Shown here one piece after another: positions 1-6,141 of a DNA stretch of 6,141 bases; within the stretch, counting starts at the first letter, position 1, and every line of letters begins with the position of its first letter. The stretch lies in NCBI GenBank assembly GCA_943325595.2, contig CALPQA020000128.1:1-6141 (forward strand), read 5' to 3'. The notes under the pieces are model-generated. The model was not told where the DNA came from and ran no database searches. It worked only from the letters and a program-made list of their open reading frames with translations. The translations under genes and the position numbers were made by a program. The DNA is from Auritidibacter sp. Marseille-P8566. Lineage in GTDB: Bacteria > Bacteroidota > Bacteroidia > Flavobacteriales > Flavobacteriaceae.

Positions 1-498
1 GGTTTAATGGGATTGGTAACGCAAGACAGTATCTTATTTAATGATACTATAAAAGCAAATATTTCGTTAGGTAAATTAGACGCTACGGATGAAGAAATCA
101 TAGCTGCTTTAAAAATTGCCAATGCCTATGAATTTGTAAAAGACTTACCGAAAGGCATTTACACCAATATTGGCGACAGCGGAAACAAACTTTCTGGCGG
201 TCAAAAACAACGATTGTCAATTGCACGTGCTGTTTTGAAAAATCCACCAATCATGATTTTGGACGAAGCTACTTCAGCATTGGATACAGAAAGTGAGAAA
301 TTTGTACAAGTTGCTTTAGAAAACATGATGCAAAATAGGACTTCAATTGTAATTGCACACCGCCTTTCTACCATTCAAAAAGCAGATAAAATTGTGGTTT
401 TACATAAAGGCGAAATTGTAGAACAAGGCACACACGATGAATTAATTGCTTTAAACGGCACCTACAATAAATTGGTTACAATGCAGAGTTTTGAGTGA
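1..498 (+). CDS. ABC transporter ATP-binding/permease protein, C-terminal part (5' end outside window)
   Basis: This is the C-terminal 165 residues of an ABC exporter; the frame is open from base 1, so the ATG at position 7 is internal and not the start. Seen in order (counting from the first codon): the Q-loop (V-T-Q-D-S, about residues 6-10), the signature LSGGQ at 64-68, Walker B I-L-D-E with D88 and catalytic E89, the D-loop SALD at 92-95, and the switch histidine in A-H-R-L (H120). The Walker A motif and the membrane domain must lie upstream of the window. The [14 protein letters not shown] context and the ending [15 protein letters not shown] are typical of fused membrane-ATPase exporters of the MsbA/multidrug (ABCB-like) type, which flip lipids or export hydrophobic compounds across the inner membrane using ATP. 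The substrate cannot be decided from this fragment. All visible catalytic motifs are intact, so it is probably functional. A plus-strand DUF2971 gene follows after 27 bp. Confidence 0.95.
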   Translation, partial: GLMGLVTQDSILFNDTIKANISLGKLDATDEEIIAALKIANAYEFVKDLPKGIYTNIGDSGNKLSGGQKQRLSIARAVLKNPPIMILDEATSALDTESEKFVQVALENMMQNRTSIVIAHRLSTIQKADKIVVLHKGEIVEQGTHDELIALNGTYNKLVTMQSFE

Positions 499-525
499 TA
501 CATCCTATAGTTAAATCTTAAATAA

Positions 526-1227
526 ATGTTTATCAACGACAAAAATATCAAGATTCCTGAAGATCCAGACACTATCGTTTGGAAGTATTTAGACTTGTCA
601 AAATTTGTCGATTTACTACTTTACAGAAAATTATTCCTATCGCGTTCAGACAAATTTGAGGACCAATACGAAGGCACTTTTAGTGAACCTACCTTTGAAG
701 AAATTCGGAAATTGTCCATCAACAATCCTGCTTTTTTAGATTATTACAAATCACACCGGGAGAATGTCGTGATTAGTAGCTGGCACATCAATGAATATGA
801 ATCATTTGCCATGTGGCAGATTTTTACACAAAAAAGTGAAGGATTGGCCATTCAATCTACATTGGGACGAATTCAGGAAGCTTTAAAAGCAGATACAACT
901 TACAATCAACATATTGGCGAAGTGAATTATATCGACTACAAAAAAGAATATATTCCCTTCGATAACACCTTTTTCCCTTTTTTATTCAAACGAAAAAGTT
1001 TCCAATACGAAAGAGAAATCCGAATTATTTCTGACGTTACAGAATTTCAATTAAAAATTGATAACGGATTGAAAATCGATGTTGATATTAACCAATTAAT
1101 CGAGAAGATATATATCCATCCCAAATCGGAAAACTGGTATAAAAATCTAGTAATTGAATTGGTTCAAAGACTTGGATTCGATTTTACTATTGAAAAATCA
1201 GATTTAGAAAGTGATATTTTAATTTAG
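526..1227 (+). CDS. DUF2971 family protein, function unknown
   Basis: A complete 233-residue protein with no signal peptide or membrane segment, so probably cytoplasmic. It resembles the DUF2971 family. The N-terminus has W-K-Y-L-D-L-S-K-F and then L-F-L-S-R-S-D-K-F-E-D-Q-Y-E-G (about residues 19-50). The middle has S-S-W-H-I-N-E-Y-E-S-F-A-M-W-Q (about 84-98) followed by E-G-L-A-I-Q-S-T. A third block, K-R-K-S-F-Q-Y-E-R-E-I-R-I-I, lies near 155-168. The conserved D, E, W, H and R residues could form an active site, but no activity is established for the family that I can cite. The ATG at 526 is the first possible start, because an in-frame TAA lies immediately before it (523-525). No clear TAnnTTTG promoter is visible in the 27 bp after the ABC gene, so it may be read through from there. 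It ends 1 bp from the convergent receptor gene. Such genes are often sporadic in genomes; that this one is accessory is inference. Confidence 0.85.
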   Translation: MFINDKNIKIPEDPDTIVWKYLDLSKFVDLLLYRKLFLSRSDKFEDQYEGTFSEPTFEEIRKLSINNPAFLDYYKSHRENVVISSWHINEYESFAMWQIFTQKSEGLAIQSTLGRIQEALKADTTYNQHIGEVNYIDYKKEYIPFDNTFFPFLFKRKSFQYEREIRIISDVTEFQLKIDNGLKIDVDINQLIEKIYIHPKSENWYKNLVIELVQRLGFDFTIEKSDLESDILI

Positions 1228-1228
1228 A

Positions 1229-3694
1229 TTATAATCTTGCCGTTATCTTAAAATTGAAAACCCTTGTGGTCATGAAATTTGGAATACCATATTGATTTTT
1301 GGTGTAAACATCCCGAACCCAAGTATTGGTAATGGCGTTCAAATTATTGAATAAATTGAAAATTTCTAATCCCGCAGACAAATCTTTGAATTTCTTAAGC
1401 CAATGTCCGTTTGGTAAATTTTTGTTGTTATCCGTGAAAACTTTAAAGAAACCAACATCCGCACGACGGTAATCTCTCATACGTGTTTGGTAAACATAAG
1501 GATCTGCATAGGAAGGCGATCCTCCAGGAAGTCCCGTATTATAAACCAAATTCAGATACAATTTTACACTTGGAAGGTTCGGCATATAATCCTGAAATAA
1601 GATACCAAATTTCAATCTTTGATCCGTAGGTCTTGGAATGTATCCTTTGTTATCAATATTTTCTTCTGTCTTCAAATATCCGAAACTAAACCAAGATTCA
1701 GTTCCGGGAACAAATTCCCCATTCAAACGCAAATCAAGTCCTTGTGCATACGCTTTCGCATTGTTATTAGCTTCATACCGAATTCTAACATTGTCTAAAG
1801 TATAAGGATTGACATCATTTAGAATCTTATAATAGGCTTCTGTAACCAACTTAAAAGGGCGATTCCACATTTTGAAACTGTAATCATTACTCAGTACAAA
1901 ATGTATTGATTTTTGCGCTTTTACATTCGGAAGTACCGTTCCTGTAGAATCTCGCAATTCTCGATACGAAGGTGGCTGCACGTATAAACCTGTTGAAAAT
2001 CTAAAAACCATGTCTTTTTCCCAATCCGGTTTGATTGCAAATTGCGCTCTTGGACTGAATTCCATTTGACTTTTACCTTCCAAAGTTTGGCTAGAAACTT
2101 TCCATTGGTGCAGTCTCGCTCCTAAATTCAACCAAATATCGTGATTCCCCAATTTCGTTTTTCTATTCAATTGTGCATACCCCGAAAATCGGTCAACTGT
2201 TGCAAAATTTAAAGCCCGTACATTTTGATAAGGCACTAGAGGACCAATATAAGGATGATACGGCTGTTGGTTTATGGGCAAAACAATCGGTGGATTTAGT
2301 GAAAATCCTGCTGAATCAATTACTTCCCATTCTACTATTCTATCCCGAATATCTTCACGAGTATATTTGAAGCCCCATTCGATTTGATTTTTTTTCAAAT
2401 CATGAAAACCTTTCACTTCGGCATTTACAATTAAAGCATCCAAATCATTACGAGCGTGATTCAATTGTGTTCCAATAGCGCGGCTAAAAGTGACGCCTCC
2501 AAAGGTTTCAGAACCAATATTACTATCTACTTCTCCCAAATAATATCCTGCATAAATATCAAAATATTCTTGTTCTAATGTATGATAAGCCGACGTAATA
2601 AATTTTAAAGTGAAAGCATCATTTGCTTTAAAAGTAGTTTTAAATGCTCCGAAATAAGTATCGTATTTGTCTTTTTCTTGCCCTTCATAATAAACTTGCA
2701 AGGCAATTGGTTCATCTATTGTTCCAAAATTAGTTTGTCTTGACAAGGGCTGGTAGTTGTATTTATTTTGAGAAATATTCCCTAGAAAACTCCATTGCCA
2801 TTTGGTTGAAGCATTATAAATAACGTTAGTTTGAACATCTGCAAATGTAGGTTTGAAATTGGTTTCAGTTTGCTGGCTGTTTACCAACAAGCTATTGTTT
2901 CTATAACGAACACATGTAATTGCAGACCATTTTTGATTTTTGGAAACGGCATCAACAGCCAAACTTCCACCTAAAAGACTTCCTTCGGCGGCAATTCCAA
3001 ATTTAGTTGGACGGCGATACGTAATATCTAAAACAGATGATAATTTGTCACCATATTTTGCTTGAAAACCACCTGCCGAGAAATCAACATTCTGAACCAA
3101 ATCGGTATTGGTAAAACTTAATCCTTCTTGTTGTCCCGAACGAACTAAGAATGGTCTATAGACTTCAACTTCATTTACATAAACTAAATTTTCGTCGTAA
3201 TTACCACCACGAACCGCATATTGGGTACTCAATTCGTTATTAGAATAAACGCCGGGCAATGTTTTCAAAATATTCTCGATTCCAGCATTGGCACCCGGAA
3301 TTCTTCTGATAACTTCAGGTTCGATTGTGGTAATTCCTTGGACTCGTTTTCTGTTATTTGCAGTAACAATGACCTCACCCATTTGCTCGGCTTTCTCGTT
3401 CATCGTTACATTAAACTCAAAATCTTCATTGGGTTTTAATTCTAAAATTGCCGTTGTTTTCTTTAGAGAAACGTGAGTAAAAACAAGAGTGATTTTTTTA
3501 TTTGCAGGAACTGTCAACGAATAAAATCCATTGGAATTCGTAACAGTTGATTTCGTTTCGTAGGCAATATTTACGTTTTCAACTAGATTGTTATTTTCGT
3601 CTAAAATAATTCCTTTTACTCTTGCATATTGAGCAAAAACAGTACTTCCAACAAATAAAAATAAAACAATAATTAATAGATATTTGACTTTCAA
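1229..3694 (-). CDS. TonB-dependent outer-membrane receptor with carboxypeptidase-like regulatory domain
   Basis: An 821-residue outer-membrane beta-barrel receptor expected to import a ligand using TonB/ExbBD energy. Residues 1-21 form a signal peptide (K2, K4, hydrophobic core, VFA before Q22). About 24-98 is a carboxypeptidase-regulatory-like beta-sandwich (V-K-G-I-I-L-D-E-N ... N-G-F-Y-S-L-T-V-P), common on Bacteroidota receptors. Next comes a TonB-box-like M-G-E-V-I-V-T-A (105-112). The plug spans about 113-228, with V-R-G-G-N-Y-D-E-N-L-V-Y-V-N near 161-174 and F-S-A-G-G-F-Q-A-K-Y-G-D near 205-216. The rest is the barrel. No SusD-like lipoprotein gene lies next to it, so it is not a typical SusC of a polysaccharide locus; the ligand is unknown. 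The start is TTG: an in-frame TAA two codons upstream excludes any earlier start, and the next ATG (M98) would remove the signal peptide and regulatory domain. It lies 6 bp after the M23 peptidase gene, so co-transcription is likely. The last residue is Leu rather than the usual aromatic residue. Confidence 0.95.
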   Translation of the reverse strand: MKVKYLLIIVLFLFVGSTVFAQYARVKGIILDENNNLVENVNIAYETKSTVTNSNGFYSLTVPANKKITLVFTHVSLKKTTAILELKPNEDFEFNVTMNEKAEQMGEVIVTANNRKRVQGITTIEPEVIRRIPGANAGIENILKTLPGVYSNNELSTQYAVRGGNYDENLVYVNEVEVYRPFLVRSGQQEGLSFTNTDLVQNVDFSAGGFQAKYGDKLSSVLDITYRRPTKFGIAAEGSLLGGSLAVDAVSKNQKWSAITCVRYRNNSLLVNSQQTETNFKPTFADVQTNVIYNASTKWQWSFLGNISQNKYNYQPLSRQTNFGTIDEPIALQVYYEGQEKDKYDTYFGAFKTTFKANDAFTLKFITSAYHTLEQEYFDIYAGYYLGEVDSNIGSETFGGVTFSRAIGTQLNHARNDLDALIVNAEVKGFHDLKKNQIEWGFKYTREDIRDRIVEWEVIDSAGFSLNPPIVLPINQQPYHPYIGPLVPYQNVRALNFATVDRFSGYAQLNRKTKLGNHDIWLNLGARLHQWKVSSQTLEGKSQMEFSPRAQFAIKPDWEKDMVFRFSTGLYVQPPSYRELRDSTGTVLPNVKAQKSIHFVLSNDYSFKMWNRPFKLVTEAYYKILNDVNPYTLDNVRIRYEANNNAKAYAQGLDLRLNGEFVPGTESWFSFGYLKTEENIDNKGYIPRPTDQRLKFGILFQDYMPNLPSVKLYLNLVYNTGLPGGSPSYADPYVYQTRMRDYRRADVGFFKVFTDNNKNLPNGHWLKKFKDLSAGLEIFNLFNNLNAITNTWVRDVYTKNQYGIPNFMTTRVFNFKITARL

Positions 3695-3703
3695 GAGCTT
3701 TTA
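3692..3703 (-). other. Same-frame stop/start junction between peptidase and receptor genes; TTG start
   Basis: Read on the minus strand, the peptidase gene ends in TAA (3703-3701), followed by the codons AAG and CTC and then TTG (3694-3692), which begins the receptor. Both genes are in the same frame. No purine-rich Shine-Dalgarno sequence precedes the TTG, which is normal for Bacteroidota. The signal-peptide codons after TTG contain only ATT as another conceivable initiation codon, so TTG is the best supported start. Translation of the receptor probably depends on ribosomes finishing the peptidase gene (inference). Confidence 0.75.
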
Positions 3704-5401
3704 TTTTTTGATTTGACTTCTAAAAAATTGCGTTTCAAAGATAGTAGAATTTCCAACATTATCCGTTACAACAACTTTTAACTCATTCTTTCCTTCAGAC
3801 ACAATTCCATCATCGAAATTATGAATCATTTTTTTTGTTTTGTAATCGTATTCAAATAAAATCCAATTTCCATTCAAATAACCATCATAGGATTTTATTC
3901 CTGACAACTCATCTTTTATTGTAAATTCAAGCGTTTTTTTGTCGCTAATCCATTTACCTTCAATGTTTTTGTTAATTTTTACAGTTGGTGCTATCGTGTC
4001 TTTTACCAAAACAAATTTGCCCCAATTTTTTGTATAGGTTGTAAACGTGTTTTCTTTTAATTTGGTATAACTATAGTTTGTTTTATTGTCTTGAATTGAA
4101 CCAATAAACATTTTTTCTTTGTCTTTTTGAGGAGAAATTGAATCAATCACTGAAACTACAAAATTGGAATGAACCGGAATGATTTCATTTTCTAATAACA
4201 AAGCATTTTCTTTTTCTTCAAAATTCAGATAAAAATCATCATAAAAAGTACCTTTTGGAATATAAAAAGACCAATTCCCTTTTTCAAAATTGTATTCTTT
4301 ATTGGTTCTAATAAAATATTTCGTCTTTTTTACTTTCAAAGTATCCAAAGGCGTTTCCATTACATTTTCAATTGGAATTGTTATTAAGGTCTTATTATTA
4401 TTAAAATCAGACACTTCAATTCGGCAAATTTGATTGGTGTTTTGAGAAACATTTATTACGCCATTTTCTTCATGAGGATTAATTATACTTAGTGGAAATG
4501 GAGTTTTCATGAATAATTTTTGAACCCTCTGCCCCATATTTTTATATCTTGGATAATCAATTAGTGCATTTACATAGCGCATTTCATCAAATGAATACGT
4601 GTCAAATTGATAGCCAAAAATACTTTTCCCATTTAAAAAAACTTCTGCTTTATAGATGCCATTTCTATCCCAAGATAAATTTGTCATATCAAACGTGTTT
4701 ATTCCAAATCCTAATTTTCCATTGGCGAGTAGTTTATCTGAAAAATAACTTCCATCTTTTTGCAACGTTAAATTGAGCATAAATGGATTTTTTGATCTGT
4801 TAATCACGGTATTTTCATCCAAAGGATAAACCAAAACATTCGTAATAATTGGCTTTTGAGTGTCTAAAACGACAGCATCGAATCCAAAAAAAAGCGGATT
4901 GATGACTTTTTCTGTTTGGGAATCCCGAATTTCAAAATGCAAATGAGGTCCGTCCGAACCACCAGTATTTCCTGATAACGCAATAATTTCTCCTTTTTTA
5001 ATTGGCAATTGATTGGGTTTCAAATACAAATCAATTTCATAGGATTTCTCTTTGTATTGGTTGGTTTTCAAATAGGATTCAATTGCTGAATTCAAAGATT
5101 TTAAATGCCCATAAACCGTTGTATAGCCATTTGGATGTGTTATGTAAATTGCTTTTCCGTAACCAAAAGTGGAGATTTTAATTCTTGAAACGTAGCCATC
5201 TGCAGAAGCAAAGACGTTTAAACCTTCTTTCTTTTGAGTTTTATAATCAAATCCTGCGTGAAAATGGTTGGGTCTTAATTCCCCAAAATTCCCTGAAAGC
5301 TGAATTGGAATATCCAGTGGCGCACCAAAATAATCTTTTGGATATGACGTTTGCGAAAAAACCGAGGCGCATATAAAGAGGAAAAAAATGTAAAATCTCA
5401 T
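3701..5401 (-). CDS. Secreted M23 family metallopeptidase (LytM-like) with Ig-like C-terminal region
   Basis: A 566-residue exported zinc peptidase predicted to cut peptidoglycan cross-links in the periplasm. Residues 1-16 look like a signal peptide (F-Y-I-F-F-L-F-I-C-A-S-V-F-S, then Q17); there is no proper lipobox around C11. The catalytic domain spans about 26-170. The H-x-x-x-D motif is H48/D52 and the H-x-H motif is H153-L-H155; by analogy with LytM, H48, D52 and H155 bind zinc, and H99 (in Y-G-H-L) and H153 are catalytic. All are present, so the enzyme should be active. An insertion of about 30 residues (about 102-133) separates the GHL motif from K-K-G-E-I-I-A-L-S-G-N-T-G-G, as is common in Bacteroidota homologues. 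The remaining 390 or so residues are beta-rich; about 468-560 looks like an Ig-like domain (D-E-L-S-G-I-K-S-Y-D-G, then V-T-D-N-V-G-N-S). The gene heads a two-gene unit with the receptor and diverges from the zapA unit. The start is ATG directly before the signal peptide. Confidence 0.95.
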   Translation of the reverse strand: MRFYIFFLFICASVFSQTSYPKDYFGAPLDIPIQLSGNFGELRPNHFHAGFDYKTQKKEGLNVFASADGYVSRIKISTFGYGKAIYITHPNGYTTVYGHLKSLNSAIESYLKTNQYKEKSYEIDLYLKPNQLPIKKGEIIALSGNTGGSDGPHLHFEIRDSQTEKVINPLFFGFDAVVLDTQKPIITNVLVYPLDENTVINRSKNPFMLNLTLQKDGSYFSDKLLANGKLGFGINTFDMTNLSWDRNGIYKAEVFLNGKSIFGYQFDTYSFDEMRYVNALIDYPRYKNMGQRVQKLFMKTPFPLSIINPHEENGVINVSQNTNQICRIEVSDFNNNKTLITIPIENVMETPLDTLKVKKTKYFIRTNKEYNFEKGNWSFYIPKGTFYDDFYLNFEEKENALLLENEIIPVHSNFVVSVIDSISPQKDKEKMFIGSIQDNKTNYSYTKLKENTFTTYTKNWGKFVLVKDTIAPTVKINKNIEGKWISDKKTLEFTIKDELSGIKSYDGYLNGNWILFEYDYKTKKMIHNFDDGIVSEGKNELKVVVTDNVGNSTIFETQFFRSQIKK

Positions 5402-5430
5402 TTGTAAGGTTTTTGCTAATTTAAAACAAA

Positions 5431-5438
5431 AAAAGATA
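5431..5438 (-). promoter_or_regulatory. Weak candidate -7 promoter element for the M23-receptor unit
   Basis: On the minus strand this reads TATCTTTT, matching 7 of 8 positions of the Bacteroidota -7 consensus TAnnTTTG. It lies about 29 bp before the peptidase ATG, a plausible distance. No convincing -33 TTG element is seen, and the region is very AT-rich, so chance is a serious possibility. Confidence 0.25.
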
Positions 5439-5551
5439 AGAATCTAAAAATAATATTAGTTATAACAGACTAAATCTCAAAATATTATGAATTTTCACTT
5501 CCGTAATAGGAAATTTTTTTAGAAAATAGTGCTTTAATTAAATAGGAATAC

Positions 5552-5559
5552 TAACTTTG
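5552..5559 (+). promoter_or_regulatory. Bacteroidota -7 promoter element (TAACTTTG) for the coiled-coil/zapA unit
   Basis: TAACTTTG is an exact match to the Bacteroidota primary sigma -7 consensus TAnnTTTG. It lies 27 bp before the ATG of the coiled-coil gene, which predicts a short leader of about 20 nt. The -33 TTG element is not clear: the best partner, TTT at 5533-5535, sits a little too close. The rest of the 5402-5586 intergenic region holds only AT-rich sequence, a 10-bp palindrome (5533-5542) and a short direct repeat. Confidence 0.65.
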
Positions 5560-5586
5560 TAAATTAAGTAATGATTTAGTTTCATA

Positions 5587-5877
5587 ATGAGTGAGATTGC
5601 AGAAATAGTTGATACTCTTGAAAATAGTATAGGGAAACTCTTTAGTAAAATAGATACTTTAGAGAAAACTACGCATACTTTAAAGGGCGAATTAAACGAA
5701 TCTGCAGCAATTATAAAAAAACAATCCGAAGCGATTGAAGTGTTAAAAGCACAATATAATTCACTTAAAATGGCGAATTCATTGCTTGGCAGTGATGAAA
5801 ATAAAAGAGATACAAAGCTAAAAATAAATTCATTAATTCGTGAAATTGATTACTGTATCGCACAGTTATCTGACTAG
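5587..5877 (+). CDS. Small coiled-coil protein encoded directly upstream of zapA; possible ZapA partner
   Basis: A 96-residue, charged, soluble protein without signal peptide or membrane segment. About residues 5-65 show heptad-like spacing of I and L (I-V-D-T-L-E-N-S-I, then I-D-T-L-E-K-T and A-I-E-V-L-K-A-Q-Y-N-S-L), indicating a long coiled coil. A short linker (L-G-S-D-E-N-K-R) follows, then a C-terminal helix ending R-E-I-D-Y-C-I-A-Q-L. The ATG at 5587 is the first possible start, since an in-frame TGA lies at 5572-5574 upstream. It has its own good -7 element and is followed by zapA after 7 bp, so the two are almost certainly co-transcribed. Small coiled-coil proteins in this position are a recurring arrangement in Bacteroidota as I recall. 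By size and fold it could act like ZapB, which binds ZapA at the division ring in Proteobacteria; this is inference, with no sequence similarity claimed. Confidence 0.85.
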   Translation: MSEIAEIVDTLENSIGKLFSKIDTLEKTTHTLKGELNESAAIIKKQSEAIEVLKAQYNSLKMANSLLGSDENKRDTKLKINSLIREIDYCIAQLSD

Positions 5878-5884
5878 TAAAATT

Positions 5885-6141
5885 ATGGATGAAAAGCTTA
5901 AAATTAAATTATCAATTGCAGACAGAGTTTATCCGTTAACGGTAGATATGTCGCAAGAAGAAGGATTGAGAAGTGCTTCTAAGAAGATTGATATTATGAT
6001 TAAGCAGTTTGAAGAAAATTATGCCGTTCGTGATAAGCAAGATGTTTTGGCCATGTGTGCCTTACAATTTGCCTCTCAATTAGAACAAAAGCAAATTGAT
6101 AAGTCAGTCGATAATGTAGAAACTAACGATAGACTTAAGAA
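5885..6141 (+). CDS. zapA: Cell division protein ZapA (3' end outside window)
   Basis: The first 85 codons of ZapA, a small cytoplasmic protein that binds FtsZ and bundles its filaments, stabilising the division ring. Reading from the ATG at 5885: M-D-E-K-L-K-I-K-L-S-I-A-D-R-V-Y-P-L-T-V, then E-E-G-L-R-S-A-S-K-K-I-D near residues 25-36, then D-K-Q-D-V-L-A-M-C-A-L-Q-F-A near 51-64. This is the family pattern: an N-terminal globular head with a beta strand and helix, then the start of the long C-terminal coiled coil. ZapA proteins are about 95-110 residues, so only the end is missing. It follows the coiled-coil gene by 7 bp, shares its promoter, and is likely translationally coupled to it. The open frame runs to the window edge with no stop. 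Confidence 0.93.
   Translation, partial: MDEKLKIKLSIADRVYPLTVDMSQEEGLRSASKKIDIMIKQFEENYAVRDKQDVLAMCALQFASQLEQKQIDKSVDNVETNDRLK

Noticed and set aside
7..9. ATG at position 7 as the start of the ABC gene
   Set aside because: The frame is open from base 1 and the family motif continues upstream (G-L before M, then G-L-V-T-Q-D). A true start here would lack Walker A and the membrane domain.
2173..2370. Plus-strand open frame of 65 codons opposite the receptor gene
   Set aside because: It lies wholly within a well-supported coding gene on the other strand, has no recognisable domain, and no promoter is evident. The same applies to the short plus-strand frames at 3221-3476, 4549-4776 and 5185-5376.
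2381..2401. Inverted repeat GATTTG...CAAATC around a run of eight T (A8 on the coding strand) inside the receptor gene, a possible terminator or slippage site
   Set aside because: The stem is only 6 bp and AT-rich, it lies in the middle of an intact barrel-coding region, and the reading frame continues normally on both sides. It is explained by lysine/asparagine codons.
1229..3694. SusC-type receptor of a polysaccharide utilisation locus
   Set aside because: No SusD-like gene, glycoside hydrolase or matching regulator is present. The immediate partner is an M23 peptidase, and the plug signature fits the single-copy non-SusC receptor type better.
5478..5487. Minus-strand TAATATTTTG as a promoter -7 element for the peptidase gene
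   Set aside because: The spacing between TA and TTTG does not match TAnnTTTG (one base too short or no TA at the right place), so it was not listed; the weaker but correctly spaced site at 5431-5438 was preferred.

Overview
The window is AT-rich and looks chromosomal, from a member of the Bacteroidota, most likely a Flavobacterium or close relative. Four things point there. The TonB-dependent receptor has an N-terminal carboxypeptidase-regulatory-like domain and the VRGGNYDEN plug signature. The M23 peptidase is the form with a large Ig-like C-terminal part. A short coiled-coil gene sits directly before zapA. A TAnnTTTG promoter element lies upstream of that pair, and clear Shine-Dalgarno sequences are lacking.

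Layout, left to right. Positions 1-498 (+) hold the 3' end of an exporter-type ABC transporter, with the ATP-binding domain from the Q-loop to the C-terminus. After 27 bp comes a complete DUF2971-type gene (526-1227, +). It converges with a two-gene minus-strand unit with only 1 bp between the stop codons. That unit is transcribed right to left: a secreted M23 metallopeptidase (5401-3701), then an outer-membrane TonB-dependent receptor (3694-1229), separated by 6 bp and in the same reading frame. A 185-bp divergent intergenic region (5402-5586) separates it from a plus-strand cell-division unit: a 96-residue coiled-coil protein (5587-5877), then zapA (5885 onward, cut by the window end).

How the genes may work together. 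The divergent pair of operons puts envelope functions (peptidoglycan hydrolase, outer-membrane receptor) back to back with Z-ring functions (ZapA and a possible ZapB-like partner). The ABC exporter is probably an envelope lipid or drug exporter and is unrelated to the rest by position. The DUF2971 gene is the most accessory-looking gene.

I saw no mobile element, CRISPR array, tRNA or rRNA. Most of the window is ordinary core genome. The points most worth checking are the TTG start of the receptor at a same-frame stop/start junction with the peptidase gene, the coiled-coil gene next to zapA, and the uncharacterised DUF2971 gene.
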